37,769 nucleotides of DNA from Candidatus Omnitrophota bacterium (GTDB lineage Bacteria; Omnitrophota; Gorgyraeia; Gygaellales; Profunditerraquicolaceae), in contig JAHKAP010000005.1 in the NCBI GenBank assembly GCA_018825985.1, positions 1 through 37,769 on the forward strand, given 5' to 3'; not shown here. The first letter of the stretch is position 1. Below: more notes on the stretch, generated by a model. That model saw only the letters and a list, made by a program, of their open reading frames with translations. It made no database searches and was not told where the DNA came from.

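Noticed and set aside
35607-36239. 210-aa minus-strand ORF
   Set aside because: Antisense to the Ser/Thr kinase module, Ser/Leu-rich shadow composition, no recognisable domain; the plus-strand frame explains the coding signal.
1-37769. Stop-codon reassignment as explanation of the giant ORF
   Set aside because: Frame 1 contains none of the three stop codons, so no recoding is needed.
1-37769. CRISPR arrays, tRNA, rRNA or transposase genes
   Set aside because: No regularly spaced repeats, tRNA/rRNA signatures or transposase motifs seen; the window is continuous coding sequence.

Overview
The whole 37,769-bp window reads as one uninterrupted + strand frame (frame 1, about 12,589 codons). I saw no TAA, TAG or TGA in that frame, and it has neither a start nor a stop inside the window. 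It is therefore an internal piece of a giant gene. The supplied ORF track lists no frame-1 ORF, which is expected if this ORF runs off both edges. The encoded protein is a chain of unrelated modules, many of them separated by a recurrent S(n)SP[V/I/M/A] linker. In order: an HExxH metallopeptidase-like domain; a Cys-His-Asp transglutaminase/peptidase-like domain; a PI3K/HipA-like kinase fold; a response-regulator receiver; a very long predicted extracytoplasmic segment (LysM, amidase-like, TolA-like coiled coil, LysM, about six TolC/OEP half-repeats, RHS/YD-like beta repeats, CBM-like, alpha/alpha-toroid); a polytopic GT48-like (beta-glucan synthase-like) glycosyltransferase; a UDP-sugar pyrophosphorylase; a HAD phosphatase/mutase; a ROK sugar kinase; a degenerate RelA/SpoT homologue (HD-synthetase-TGS); a MraZ/AbrB-like domain; a second Cys-His-Asp module; a Ser/Thr kinase; and a Nudix domain. 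Two small ORFs (189-422 and 31068-31316), each preceded by a Shine-Dalgarno-like sequence, lie in another frame (+3) inside the giant ORF. The linkers occur only in segments I predict to be cytosolic and are absent from the ~14-kb extracytoplasmic segment. This suggests a membrane-threaded polyprotein or mega-synthase, possibly for glucan synthesis and export. Giant multi-domain ORFs of this kind are known from Omnitrophota (OP3); the taxonomic assignment here is inference. All domain calls are from motif reading by eye, without database searches.
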